Shown here one piece after another: positions 16,771-25,987 of a stretch of DNA of 57,318 nt. Source of the DNA: a virus. Within the stretch, counting starts at the first letter, position 1. Each line of letters starts with the position of its first letter. The notes under the pieces were generated by a model. The model was not told where the DNA came from, searched no databases, and was given only the letters and a program-made list of their open reading frames with translations. A program made the position numbers and the translations under genes. The stretch is taken from positions 1 through 57,318 of IMG/VR virus record IMGVR_UViG_3300020182_000041. One strand, given 5' to 3'.

Positions 16771-17295
16771 ATGGGACAATTTTTAAATCAGCCAGACTTT
16801 ATAGAGTTTGGCAAAGTAGTAACACCAAGCAATACAATTAATGCTTCTACAAACCTTAACAAAGCTTCTTTGTGGGTTGGCGGAGGCGGTACTGTAAAAG
16901 CTATACTTTCTAGTACACTTGGAGGTGTTGTAGAAAGTTTTACAATAACATCACCAGGAGCAGGTTATACCACTGGAGCTGCAGTAGCAACTTTAAACGA
17001 TGATGGTACAGATGCAACTGGCTTAACCGTAGATATCACTGTAGATGGTAGTGGTGCAATTGTTACTGCCGTACTAAATAACACAGGTAGTGGTTATGTA
17101 GTAGGACAAACACTTAGAATAGCAGGAGGTACTTCAATGGCAGTTATTACTATTACAGGAGTTGATAACACACCTTTAGCTTCTCAAGCAGTATCTTTTC
17201 AAGGAGTACAAGCAGGGACATACTTGCCAGTAATCGTTGATTATGTGTTAATAGAAGGCACTAACCCGGCAACTCTGATGATTGCATGTCATTAA
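16771..17295 (+). CDS. putative head decoration or spike protein
   Basis: A 174-residue beta-rich protein. It starts MGQFLNQPDF, includes VVESFTITSPGAGYTTG and NTGSGYVVGQTLRI, which look like two copies of a xxxGxGYxxG hairpin, and ends with LPVIVDYVLIEGTNPATLMI. I recall similar proteins in marine phages upstream of head genes, with no proven role. A capsid decoration or fibre function is inferred from fold-like features and place. The gene is followed by a 58-nt gap that holds a 14-bp palindrome. Confidence 0.5.
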   Translation: MGQFLNQPDFIEFGKVVTPSNTINASTNLNKASLWVGGGGTVKAILSSTLGGVVESFTITSPGAGYTTGAAVATLNDDGTDATGLTVDITVDGSGAIVTAVLNNTGSGYVVGQTLRIAGGTSMAVITITGVDNTPLASQAVSFQGVQAGTYLPVIVDYVLIEGTNPATLMIACH

Positions 17296-17312
17296 GAATG
17301 CTTAAAAACAAG

Positions 17313-17326
17313 TAACTATATAGTTA
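17313..17326. promoter_or_regulatory. 14-bp perfect palindrome before the packaging operon
   Basis: TAACTATATAGTTA is a perfect inverted repeat in the 58-base gap between the 174-residue gene and the small coiled-coil gene at 17354. It is followed by TTATATAAAC, which is AT-rich enough for promoter melting. It might be an operator for the packaging-head genes. In AT-rich DNA such palindromes can arise by chance. Confidence 0.3.
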
Positions 17327-17353
17327 TTATATAAACAATTAAATCATATTATT

Positions 17354-17590
17354 ATGTCTAAAAAATTATCAGAAGTAGAGTTAAAAGAATTACAAGGGGT
17401 CATTGGTAAAATCAACGAAGTGCAAATGCAAATTGGTGGTTTAGAAATGCAAAAACAAGAACTTATTTTAGCGGGAGTTGAGGCTAAAAAAGCTTTAGGA
17501 GAAACTCAAAAAACGTTAGAAGAAACTTATGGCCAGGTTCAAATTGATATCCAAACTGGAGAAATCAAAGAAAATGAATCAGATAGTTAG
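17354..17590 (+). CDS. small coiled-coil protein
   Basis: A 78-residue protein, almost entirely one coiled coil (heptads through KLSEVELKELQGVIGKINEV and EMQKQELILAGVEAKKALGE), with a short tail ending QIDIQTGEIKENESDS. I recall similar 75-85 residue coiled-coil proteins in many marine phages just before the terminase genes. Function unknown; it could be an assembly or packaging adaptor. It overlaps the next gene by 17 bases. Confidence 0.65.
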   Translation: MSKKLSEVELKELQGVIGKINEVQMQIGGLEMQKQELILAGVEAKKALGETQKTLEETYGQVQIDIQTGEIKENESDS

Positions 17591-17795
17591 AAAGATAAGT
17601 ATTGGTAAAGACTACAAAAATGATGCCATGCACTACTCTGTTGGACAGGAAGTGTATGGTGGTCATACCATAAAAAATATAATTGAAGAAGATACTAAGT
17701 ACTCAATATATATAGAAAAGAATAACGAGATAATGCCATGGAAAGATTTTAATAAGAATATGGCAATTGCAGTAGAATATGACTTGCAATATTAA
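17574..17795 (+). CDS. small conserved protein of unknown function
   Basis: A 73-residue protein starting at ATG 17574 (MNQIVRKISIGKDYKNDAMH). A longer reading from 17529 would overlap the coiled-coil gene by 62 bases and has poor N-terminal sequence, so the shorter start is chosen. It has a small beta-sheet pattern, with VGQEVYGGHTIKNI and EIMPWKDFNKNMAIAVEYDL. I recall this family in phages of Bacteroidota; its job is unknown. It overlaps the next gene by one base (TAATG). Confidence 0.65.
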   Translation: MNQIVRKISIGKDYKNDAMHYSVGQEVYGGHTIKNIIEEDTKYSIYIEKNNEIMPWKDFNKNMAIAVEYDLQY

Positions 17796-18385
17796 TGAAG
17801 TCATTAATTAATTTTATCATAGAGCCTATAGGCGAAAGATATAACAATGTAAAGAATATTGAAGGCAACGAATTATTGTTAAATACAGAATTACAAAATC
17901 ATAATTATTCAAATAGAATAGCCAAGGTTATATCCGTACCTAAATTATCAGATACTGATATAAAAGAAGGTGATCAAGTAATAGTGCATCACAATGTATT
18001 TAGACGTTTTAGAGACATTAGAGGTGACGAAAAAAATAGTAGATCTTACTATAAAGATAATATATACTTTGCAACTGAAGATCAGGTTTATGCTTACAAA
18101 AGAAAAAGCAACTGGCAAAGCTGTAAGGGATTTAATTTCGTAAAACCTATAAAAGAAACAAAATCATTTTCATTAGATAAAGAGAAAGAAGGTGTTGGTG
18201 TTTTATACTTCAAAGATCCTGAACTAAAAGGATTAAAAGACGGAGATCTAGTCGGGTTTAGACCTGGGGCAGAATATGAATTTGTAATCGGTAACGATAG
18301 AATTTATAGAGTACCCACAAATTCAATCACAATTAAATATGAATATCAAGGAAACGAAGAAGAGTATAATCCAAGCTGGGCATAG
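17795..18385 (+). CDS. two-barrel GroES-like protein
   Basis: A 196-residue protein with two similar beta-barrel halves. Half one: IIEPIGERYNNVKNI, LLLNTELQNHNYSNRIAKVI, then KEGDQVIVHHNVFRRFRD, ending FNFVKPI. Half two: GVGVLYFKDPEL, LKDGDLVGFRPGAEYEFVIG, RIYRVPTNSITIKYEYQ. The NRIAKVIS...GDxVIVHHN order resembles GroES (xGxVxxVG...GDxVxF). I infer a co-chaperonin-like fold, second to the real groS at 12675. Alternatives are a virion beta-barrel protein. It overlaps the small terminase candidate by 47 bases. Confidence 0.55.
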   Translation: MKSLINFIIEPIGERYNNVKNIEGNELLLNTELQNHNYSNRIAKVISVPKLSDTDIKEGDQVIVHHNVFRRFRDIRGDEKNSRSYYKDNIYFATEDQVYAYKRKSNWQSCKGFNFVKPIKETKSFSLDKEKEGVGVLYFKDPELKGLKDGDLVGFRPGAEYEFVIGNDRIYRVPTNSITIKYEYQGNEEEYNPSWA

Positions 18386-18614
18386 AGCGGTTGAAGAACT
18401 TATAAAAGTTGCCAAAGAATCTATTGTAGATTCAGAAGATGATCTTGCTGCAGACAAGCTTAAAAACGCAGCGGCTACAAAAAAGCTAGCTATATTTGAT
18501 GCTTTTGAAATCCTTACTAGGATACAACTTGAACAAGATATTCTTGACGAAAAACCAGCAGAAATTAAAGAAGAAAAATCTTTTAAAGGATTCGCTGAAA
18601 AAAGATCTAAGTAA
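18339..18614 (+). CDS. putative small terminase subunit
   Basis: A 91-residue helical protein: KKSIIQAGHRAVEELIKVAK, then AADKLKNAAATKKLAIFDAF, and EILTRIQLEQDILDE. I recall the KLKNAAATKKLAIFDAFEIL pattern in small proteins directly upstream of terL in related phages. A small terminase role (recognising phage DNA and regulating the motor) is inferred from position and helical make-up. No separate HTH is obvious. Start ATG 18339 lies inside the previous gene, and its stop overlaps terL (TAATG). Confidence 0.55.
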   Translation: MNIKETKKSIIQAGHRAVEELIKVAKESIVDSEDDLAADKLKNAAATKKLAIFDAFEILTRIQLEQDILDEKPAEIKEEKSFKGFAEKRSK

Positions 18615-20827
18615 TGTACGAACAAACATTATATAAGATTGTAACTCCTGTAAAGCTTACTACAATATCAAGACTCAACAAAGCTAAAAAATGGGAGTAT
18701 GGTTATAACAAAGAACACGACATCGTTGTTATAAGTAAGACTGGGCAAATTGGTGAAATATACAATATACAGAACTTAAAAATAGCTTTACCAAAAGCAC
18801 CGCCTAGTGTAGATAAATCAAATAAAAAATGGACACCTGAAGAATACCCTAAAGAATTAAAATCAATTGAAAGTATATTCGATTGGAGGGATTATCCAGA
18901 GTCATTTAAGCTAAAATGGGAAAGTTATATAGATGAACAATTTAACAAAAGAGAAAACGGTCACTGGTTCAATAATAAGGGCTTGGATACTTACATTACT
19001 GGTACTCACTTTATGTACTTGCAGTGGTCCAAGATTGATGTTGGGCAGCCAGATTTTAGGGAATCAAACAGATTATTCTACATCTTCTGGGAAGCTTGTA
19101 AAGCAGACACCCGTTGTTATGGAATGTCATATCTCAAGAATAGACGTTCAGGCTTTTCATTCATGGCGTCTGGGGAAACGGTTAATATGGCAACAATATC
19201 GTCCGACTCACGCTTTGGGATTTTGTCCAAATCTGGAGCCGATGCTAAGAAAATGTTCACAGATAAGGTTGTACCCATTAGTGTTAACTACCCGTTTTTC
19301 TTTAAACCGATCCAGGACGGTATGGACAGGCCAAAGACGGAACTTGCCTACAGGGTCCCCGCATCAAAGCTTACTCGTAAGTCCATCACCAAAGCCGTTA
19401 GGCCCGAGACCCTTGACGGTCTTGATACCACCGTCGATTGGAAAAACACCGGTGATAACGCATACGATGGAGAAAAACTAAAACTACTAGTACATGATGA
19501 AAGTGGCAAGTGGGAGAAACCGAATAATATATTAAATAACTGGCGAGTTACAAAAACGTGTTTAAGATTAGGTTCTAGAATTATTGGAAAATGTATGATG
19601 GGTTCAACCTCAAATGCATTAGATAAAGGAGGAGACAATTTTAAAAAACTATATAACAATTCAGATGTTATTAAAAGAAATAGGAATGGCCAAACCGCTT
19701 CAGGTTTATATTCTTTGTTTATTCCTATGGAATGGAATTATGAAGGATTTATTGATGAGTATGGGCATCCTGTATTTAATACCCCTAAAGAACCTGTACT
19801 AGGCCCATACGGCGACGTTATAGACATCGGGGTTATAGAGCACTGGAATAATGAGGCAGAAGGATTAAAGTCCGACCAGGACGCTCTAAATGAATTTTAT
19901 AGACAATTTCCTAGAACAGAAGAACACGCTTTTAGGGATGAAACAAAAAATAGTATATTTAATTTAGTTAAAATATACGAACAAATAGATTACAACGAAG
20001 ATTTAGGTAATACAAATGTATTAACAAGAGGAAGCTTTCAATGGGTAAATGGAATAAAAGATTCTACGGTGAAATTTTCACCTAATCCATCTGGAAGATT
20101 TTTAGTATCTTGGGTTCCCGGGGAGCACTTACAAAATAAACAAGTTGTTAATAAAGGATTGAAAGCCCCAGGTAATGATCATATGGGCGCATTTGGTTGT
20201 GATAGTTATGATATATCAGGAACAACAGATGGGCACGGATCTAAAGGAGCTTTACACGGTTTGACAAAATTCAGTTTAGAAGACGCTCCAGCTAATACGT
20301 TCTTTTTAGAATATATAGCTAGGCCACAAACCGCAGAGATATTTTTTGAAGATGTATTAATGGCTTGTATATTTTATGGAATGCCTTTATTATGTGAAAA
20401 CAATAAACCTAGATTATTGTATTATTTTAAAAGAAGAGGATACAGAGGGTATTCAATGAATAGACCTGACAAAGTGTGGAACAAATTATCTGTAACTGAA
20501 AGAGAAATTGGTGGAATGCCTAACTCTAGTGAAGATATAAAACAAGCACACGCGGCAGCTATCGAAACATATATAGACAAACACGTAGGTTTACGTGAAG
20601 ATGGTCAGTACGGTGCAATGTATTTTAATACTACTTTAAATGATTGGGCTGGTTTTGATATAAATAAAAGAACAAAGTTTGATGCAGCTATAAGTTCTGG
20701 CTTAGCTATAATGGCTTGTAATAGACATTTATATTATCCCAGACCTCAAGTACAAAAAGAAACAATAAGTTTAAAAATAGCTAAATACACCAACCAAGGT
20801 GGTTTATCAAAATTAATAGAAAAATAA
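18614..20827 (+). CDS. terL: terminase large subunit
   Basis: A 737-residue packaging motor and nuclease. ATPase: a deviant lambda-type Walker A at K175-N-R-R-S-G-F-S182 and Walker B VHDES with D295/E296. Nuclease (RNase H fold): CDSYDIS with D530, LLCENN with E595 and KFDAAISSG with D690. It cuts concatemers and pumps DNA through the portal that follows four bases later. Odd: bases about 19030-19470 use many GC-ending synonymous codons (acc, gtc, gcc, gac), unlike the flanks, and leave a 549-nt alternate-frame opening. This could be a recombined patch. Confidence 0.92.
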   Translation: MYEQTLYKIVTPVKLTTISRLNKAKKWEYGYNKEHDIVVISKTGQIGEIYNIQNLKIALPKAPPSVDKSNKKWTPEEYPKELKSIESIFDWRDYPESFKLKWESYIDEQFNKRENGHWFNNKGLDTYITGTHFMYLQWSKIDVGQPDFRESNRLFYIFWEACKADTRCYGMSYLKNRRSGFSFMASGETVNMATISSDSRFGILSKSGADAKKMFTDKVVPISVNYPFFFKPIQDGMDRPKTELAYRVPASKLTRKSITKAVRPETLDGLDTTVDWKNTGDNAYDGEKLKLLVHDESGKWEKPNNILNNWRVTKTCLRLGSRIIGKCMMGSTSNALDKGGDNFKKLYNNSDVIKRNRNGQTASGLYSLFIPMEWNYEGFIDEYGHPVFNTPKEPVLGPYGDVIDIGVIEHWNNEAEGLKSDQDALNEFYRQFPRTEEHAFRDETKNSIFNLVKIYEQIDYNEDLGNTNVLTRGSFQWVNGIKDSTVKFSPNPSGRFLVSWVPGEHLQNKQVVNKGLKAPGNDHMGAFGCDSYDISGTTDGHGSKGALHGLTKFSLEDAPANTFFLEYIARPQTAEIFFEDVLMACIFYGMPLLCENNKPRLLYYFKRRGYRGYSMNRPDKVWNKLSVTEREIGGMPNSSEDIKQAHAAAIETYIDKHVGLREDGQYGAMYFNTTLNDWAGFDINKRTKFDAAISSGLAIMACNRHLYYPRPQVQKETISLKIAKYTNQGGLSKLIEK

Positions 20828-20831
20828 AAAT

Positions 20832-23264
20832 ATGGCTGAGTCAGTTATAACAAGTTATTTTCCAAGCCAAGTAGCTAGCGATGCGGAGAAGATGTCCATG
20901 GATTATGGTACTACTGTAGGTAGAGCTATAGAAAGTGAGTGGTTCAATAATACCAATGGAGGTAATAGCAGTAGGTTTCAAAGCAACCAAGTTACTTTTC
21001 ACAATTTAAGATTATACGCTAGAGGCGAACAACCTATACAAAAATATAAAGATGAGTTATCTATAAACGGTGATTTATCTTATTTGAATTTGGATTGGAA
21101 ACCTGTGCCTATTATACCTAAATTTGTAGATATAGTAGTTAACGGTATTTCTGATAGATTATTTGATATAAGAGCTTATTCACAGGATCCTTATGGGGTG
21201 GATAAACGTACAAGATACATGGAGTCTTTAATAAGAGACATGCAAACTAAAGAGCTTAATGAATTTGCTTCTGCTGAGTTTGGTGTTAACTTATTTGAAA
21301 ATGATCCTGAAACATTACCTAAAAATAAAGAAGAGTTAGATCTTCACATGCAACTTACTTATAAACAACAAGTTGAGATTGCAGAAGAGCAAGCAATCAA
21401 AGTCTTATTAGATGGTAATAATTATGACTTAATAAAAAGACGTTGTAATTATGATTTAACCACTATAGGTATTGGTGCTGTAAAAAATGTTTTTACAAAA
21501 TCAGAAGGAGCTAAAGTAGAATATGTGGACCCTGTTAACTTAGTTTGGTCATATACAGATTCACCTTACTTTGACGATATATATTATGTAGGAGAAGTAA
21601 GATCAGTACACTTAAATGAACTTAAAAAAGAATTCCCTTGGCTTACCAATGAGGAATTAAAAGATATTGCTGGGCAGTCAGTTAGTAACAACGGTTTTTA
21701 CAATAGATCTATTAGTAACGTAAATCAAGATGATTCTAATACAGTACAGGTATTGTATTTTAATTACAAAACATTTACTAATGAAGTTTATAAAGTAAAA
21801 GAAACCGCAACTGGAGCAGCAAAAATAATACCTAAAGATGATCAATTCAATCCGCCACCTGAATTATATGAAGAGTATGGTATTGAAAAGTTATCTAAAT
21901 CTCTTGAAGTATTATACGAGGGAGTAAAGATTGTTGGGGGAAGAATGCTTAAATGGGAACTTGCTAAAAATATGATTAGACCAAAGAGTGATTACTCTAA
22001 AGTCAAAATGAATTATAGCATGGTTGCTCCTAGAATGTATCGAGGTAGAATAGAATCTATAGTAAGTCGTATAACGGGATTTGCAGATATGATTCAATTA
22101 ACTCATTTAAAACTACAGCAAGTAATGTCAAGAATGGTTCCAGACGGAGTTTACCTTGATGCTGATGGTTTAGCTGAGGTTGATTTAGGTAACGGTACAA
22201 ATTACAATCCGCAAGAAGCACTTAATATGTTTTTTCAAACAGGTTCTGTAATAGGTAGATCATTTACACAAGACGGCGATATGAATCCTGGCAAAGTTCC
22301 TATTCAAGAAATAACTACAGGAGCTGGAGGAGGTAAAATGCAATCACTAATTGGTAATTACAATTACTACATGCAAATGATTCGTGACGTAACCGGATTG
22401 AATGAAGCTAGAGATGGAAGTACTCCTGATTCTAGAGCATTAGTTGGCGTGCAAAAAATGGCAGCAGCAAATTCAAATGTAGCAACAAGGCATATATTAG
22501 ATGGAAGTTTGTTTTTAACATCGGACTTATGTGAAGGGTTATCATTAAGAATTTCAGATATATTAGAATATTCTCCAACAAGAGAAGCTTTTATACATAA
22601 AATAGGTAATCAAAATGTAGCTGTATTAGAAGAAATGAAAGATTTGTATCTTTATGATTTTGGTATATTTATTGAGTTACAACCAGACGAAGAAGAAAGA
22701 GCTGTGTTAGAAAACAATATACAAGCAGCTGTACAAAGTGGATTAATTGATTTATCTGATGCTATTGATTTAAGAGAAATTAAAAATCTTAAACTAGCTA
22801 ACCAATTATTAAAAATAAGAAGGATAGACAAGCAAAAGAAAGATCAAGAAATACAACAACAAAATATACAAGCACAAGCTCAAGCAAATGCTCAAGCTCA
22901 ACAAGTAGCTGCTCAAGCGGAAGTTCAAAAAGGACAAGCTTTGATTCAGCAAAAAATAGAGTTAGCAAATGCCCAAGCGCAAATAGATACTCAAAAATTA
23001 ATGCAAGAAGCTACTTTAAAGAAAGAGTTAATGCAATTAGAATTTGAAATGAACTTGCAGCTTAAAGGTTTAGAAGTGCAGGGGCGAAAATCAGAGATAG
23101 TAGACAAAGAAGATAGAAAAGACGATAGAACAAAACTTCAAGCTACACAACAAAGTGAATTAATACAACAAAGACAAAACAATTTACCAGCTCAAGACTT
23201 CGAGTCAAGTGGGTTCGATACAATGGGCGGTGGATTTAACTTAGGTTCGTCAGACCCTAGGTAA
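20832..23264 (+). CDS. portal protein
   Basis: An 810-residue protein in the correct slot, between terL and a scaffold-like gene. Portal-type features: WKPVPIIPKFVDIVVNGISD near residue 95, a long EEQAIKVLLDGNNYDLIKRR helix, a ring/stem region with AAANSNVATRHILDGSLFLT, and a C-terminal Gln/Ala coiled coil (QAQANAQAQQVAAQAEV) as in barrel domains of long portals. It forms the dodecameric DNA channel at one capsid vertex. The clip-like region and overall look recall portals of crAss-like and Cellulophaga podoviruses; this is recollection, not a search. Ends DTMGGGFNLGSSDPR. Confidence 0.88.
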   Translation: MAESVITSYFPSQVASDAEKMSMDYGTTVGRAIESEWFNNTNGGNSSRFQSNQVTFHNLRLYARGEQPIQKYKDELSINGDLSYLNLDWKPVPIIPKFVDIVVNGISDRLFDIRAYSQDPYGVDKRTRYMESLIRDMQTKELNEFASAEFGVNLFENDPETLPKNKEELDLHMQLTYKQQVEIAEEQAIKVLLDGNNYDLIKRRCNYDLTTIGIGAVKNVFTKSEGAKVEYVDPVNLVWSYTDSPYFDDIYYVGEVRSVHLNELKKEFPWLTNEELKDIAGQSVSNNGFYNRSISNVNQDDSNTVQVLYFNYKTFTNEVYKVKETATGAAKIIPKDDQFNPPPELYEEYGIEKLSKSLEVLYEGVKIVGGRMLKWELAKNMIRPKSDYSKVKMNYSMVAPRMYRGRIESIVSRITGFADMIQLTHLKLQQVMSRMVPDGVYLDADGLAEVDLGNGTNYNPQEALNMFFQTGSVIGRSFTQDGDMNPGKVPIQEITTGAGGGKMQSLIGNYNYYMQMIRDVTGLNEARDGSTPDSRALVGVQKMAAANSNVATRHILDGSLFLTSDLCEGLSLRISDILEYSPTREAFIHKIGNQNVAVLEEMKDLYLYDFGIFIELQPDEEERAVLENNIQAAVQSGLIDLSDAIDLREIKNLKLANQLLKIRRIDKQKKDQEIQQQNIQAQAQANAQAQQVAAQAEVQKGQALIQQKIELANAQAQIDTQKLMQEATLKKELMQLEFEMNLQLKGLEVQGRKSEIVDKEDRKDDRTKLQATQQSELIQQRQNNLPAQDFESSGFDTMGGGFNLGSSDPR

Positions 23265-23296
23265 TAATAATAGTAACAATTATATAATATTTTATC

Positions 23297-24463
23297 ATGT
23301 CAGAAGAATTAGAACAAGAAGTACCCGTTGTTGAGGAAGTCAAAGCGGAAGAGCCTAAACCTGTGTCAGTTGACGACGGGGTTATTAAGGTTGACTTAGG
23401 ATTATTAAACAAACCAGAAACTGATGCCATTCCAGAGCAAGAAACAAATGCAGTGGATGATGATCAACCGGCCGCGATTAGCGAAGAAGTGGTTGAAGAA
23501 ATACCACAACAACAAGAGCCCGTTCAAGATGAACAACCCGTTCTTGAAGAAATAGTAAACGAAGAAGTAGCTGAACAAGTTGAAGAACTTAACGAACAAG
23601 TTGAGCAAGCTATAGTTGAAGCGGATGCTGGTATTGCATTACCGGATAATATTCAAAAAGTGGTTGAGTTTATGAATGAGACTGGGGGGAGTTTACAAGA
23701 TTACGTAAAACTTAACACCGATTATGCTTCATTGAATGAAACACAACTACTAAGAGAATTTTATGAAACTACTAAACCTCATTTAGATAGGGAAGAAATT
23801 GATTTTATAATGGAAGACAATTTTTCTTACGACGAAGAGGTTGATGAAGATAGAGACATTCGAAGAAAAAAGTTAGCTAGAAAAGAAGAGCTAGCAAAAG
23901 CTAAAAATCACTTAGATGGATTAAAATCTAGGTATTACGAAGAAATAAAAGCTGGGTCTAATTTAAACCCAGAAACAAAAAAAGCGGTTGACTTTTTCAA
24001 TCGTTATAAAAAAGAAAACGAAGAAGCGAGTAAAGTAGCTGAAAACCAAGTATCTGTATTTAACAGTAAAACAGAAAAGCTTTTTTCCAATGATTTCAAA
24101 GGTTTTGATTTCAATGTTGGTGAAAAGAAATTTCGTTACAGAGTTAAAAATGCGGATCAGGTTAAAGACACTCAAGGCGATATCAATAATTTTGTCAAGA
24201 AGTTCTTGAACGATAAAAATGAAATGAGCGACGCCGCGGGATATCACAAGTCTTTATTTACAGCTATGAATGCAGACGCAATTGCAAATCACTTTTATGA
24301 GCAAGGTAAAACCGATGCTATGAAAGCAAGTGTACAAAAATCGAAGAATATTGATATGGACCCAAGGGGTGTTCATGAAAACGTCAAGCCGACTTCGGGA
24401 ATGTCATTTAAGTCAATTAAGTCTGGTGGAACTTCTAAGTTTGGAGTAAAAACAAGAAATTAA
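23297..24463 (+). CDS. putative capsid scaffold protein
   Basis: A 388-residue protein with a very acidic, disordered N-terminal ~120 residues (Glu/Val/Gln-rich), helical middle (LDREEIDFIMEDN, ELAKAKNHLDGLKSRYYEEI), and a basic C-terminus (SFKSIKSGG, KFGVKTRN). Acidic body plus a short basic helical tail that binds capsid protein is the usual plan for scaffolds, and it lies directly upstream of the major capsid gene. No protease motif is visible, so maturation probably uses another protein. The function is inferred from position and composition. Confidence 0.75.
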   Translation: MSEELEQEVPVVEEVKAEEPKPVSVDDGVIKVDLGLLNKPETDAIPEQETNAVDDDQPAAISEEVVEEIPQQQEPVQDEQPVLEEIVNEEVAEQVEELNEQVEQAIVEADAGIALPDNIQKVVEFMNETGGSLQDYVKLNTDYASLNETQLLREFYETTKPHLDREEIDFIMEDNFSYDEEVDEDRDIRRKKLARKEELAKAKNHLDGLKSRYYEEIKAGSNLNPETKKAVDFFNRYKKENEEASKVAENQVSVFNSKTEKLFSNDFKGFDFNVGEKKFRYRVKNADQVKDTQGDINNFVKKFLNDKNEMSDAAGYHKSLFTAMNADAIANHFYEQGKTDAMKASVQKSKNIDMDPRGVHENVKPTSGMSFKSIKSGGTSKFGVKTRN

Positions 24464-24482
24464 AATTTAAAAATTAAAAATT

Positions 24483-25907
24483 ATGGCATTAGGATCATTT
24501 ACAGGAAGTGCTGGCGCATTGGCGCATTTAACACCACGACCTACACAAACGTTGTTTAACGACAACTACCTGTCTTTATCAGACATGGATTTTACACAAC
24601 AGTTCTTACCAGAAGTATATGAGAAAGAAGTAGAAAGATACGGAAACCGTACTATCTCTGGATTCTTACGTATGGTAGGAGCAGAAATGCCTATGGCTTC
24701 AGACGTAGTAGTATGGTCTGAGCAAGGTAGATTACACGCAGCTTATGACCCAGTAGAAACTACAGCTACTACAGTTATTATTCCAGCTAACGCAGCAGGA
24801 GCTTCTCAAAACGTTATTGGCCCAGGTGCTACTATCGTTATTGCTTCAGCAAACGGTTTAGTTGTGGAAAAAGCTTATGTATCTGCAGTATCTGCACCAG
24901 TGGCGGGAGTTGTTACATTAACTGTAGCTGGATATCAAGGAGCTATTACTGTTCACGCAGCAGCTAAGGTATTCGTATACGGTTCTGAATATGCAAAAGG
25001 GACTTCTAATGCAGGAACTTCTGTTGATGCATCTTTCGAGCAATTTAGTAACAAACCAATTATCTTAAGAGATAAGTACAATGTGAACGGTTCTGATACC
25101 GCTCAAATTGGATGGGTTGAAGTAACTACTGAAGCTGGTACTTCTGGATACTTATGGTATTTAAAATCTGAGCACGAAGCTAGAATTCGTTTTGAAGATC
25201 AATTAGAAATGAGTATGCTAGAGGCTGAAAAAGCAGCGTCACCAATTACGCCAGCTGACTTTGGAACTTCAGCAGGAACTCAACTTACTGGTTCTGACGG
25301 ATTATTCTCAGCTCTAGAAGATAGAGGATTAGTTTATTCAGATCAAGATTTTGGTGGTGCTGATGGACTTGCAGACTTTGACGTAATATTACAAGAATTA
25401 GATAAGCAAGGATCTATTGAAGAGAACATGATGTTCTTAAACAGATCAGCTTCTTTAGGGCTAGATAATATGTTAGCATCTGTTAATTCAGCTTACAGCA
25501 CAGGATCTTCTTATGGAGTATTTAATAACAGCTCTGAAATGGCATTGAACTTAGGGTTCTCTGGATTCAGAAGAGGTTCTTACGATTTCTATAAGACTGA
25601 CTGGAAATACTTAAACGACGCTACTACTCGTGGATTAGTTGGAGATATTGAAGGTGTATTAGTACCAGCAGGAACTTCTACAGTTTACGACCAGCAATTA
25701 GGACAGAACATTTCAAGACCATTCTTACACGTACGTTACAGAGCTTCTGAAGCAGACGATAGAAAAATGAAATCTTGGATCACTGGATCTGTTGGTGGAA
25801 ACTTTACAAGCGACGAGGATGCAATGAACGTTCACTTCTTATCAGAAAGATGTTTATGTGTACAAGCAGCTAATAACTTTGTGTTATTCAAAAAAATAGC
25901 AGCATAG
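24483..25907 (+). CDS. major capsid protein
   Basis: A 474-residue protein. It follows the scaffold and precedes a hairpin, and uses more C-ending codons (aac, ttc, tac) than most neighbours, as expected for the most abundant product. The N-terminal FNDNYLSLSDMDFTQQFLPE arm, a central Gly/Ala/Val beta region (residues ~95-180), and the C-terminal LNDATTRGLVGDIEGVLVPA and RYRASEADDRKMKSW fit an HK97-fold shell protein of the type in crAss-like and related podoviruses. The fold is inferred; no structure search was possible. Confidence 0.88.
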   Translation: MALGSFTGSAGALAHLTPRPTQTLFNDNYLSLSDMDFTQQFLPEVYEKEVERYGNRTISGFLRMVGAEMPMASDVVVWSEQGRLHAAYDPVETTATTVIIPANAAGASQNVIGPGATIVIASANGLVVEKAYVSAVSAPVAGVVTLTVAGYQGAITVHAAAKVFVYGSEYAKGTSNAGTSVDASFEQFSNKPIILRDKYNVNGSDTAQIGWVEVTTEAGTSGYLWYLKSEHEARIRFEDQLEMSMLEAEKAASPITPADFGTSAGTQLTGSDGLFSALEDRGLVYSDQDFGGADGLADFDVILQELDKQGSIEENMMFLNRSASLGLDNMLASVNSAYSTGSSYGVFNNSSEMALNLGFSGFRRGSYDFYKTDWKYLNDATTRGLVGDIEGVLVPAGTSTVYDQQLGQNISRPFLHVRYRASEADDRKMKSWITGSVGGNFTSDEDAMNVHFLSERCLCVQAANNFVLFKKIAA

Positions 25908-25923
25908 TAAATTAATGTAATTC

Positions 25924-25950
25924 TTACCCCTGTTGCATTGACAGGGGTAA
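25924..25950 (+). terminator. hairpin after the major capsid gene
   Basis: TTACCCCTG (25924-25932) pairs perfectly with CAGGGGTAA (25942-25950) around a nine-base loop. It begins 16 bases after the capsid stop. A weak T-rich tract follows (CTATTACTCTTATAAAA), so it may be a partial terminator or an mRNA 3' stabiliser that raises capsid expression. Confidence 0.7.
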
Positions 25951-25987
25951 CTATTACTCTTATAAAATTATTTAATCATATTATATC

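Noticed and set aside
18933-19481. 182-residue alternate-frame open frame inside terL
   Set aside because: It has no recognisable domain and coincides with the GC-rich patch, where stop codons are rarer by composition. Kept only as part of the patch finding.
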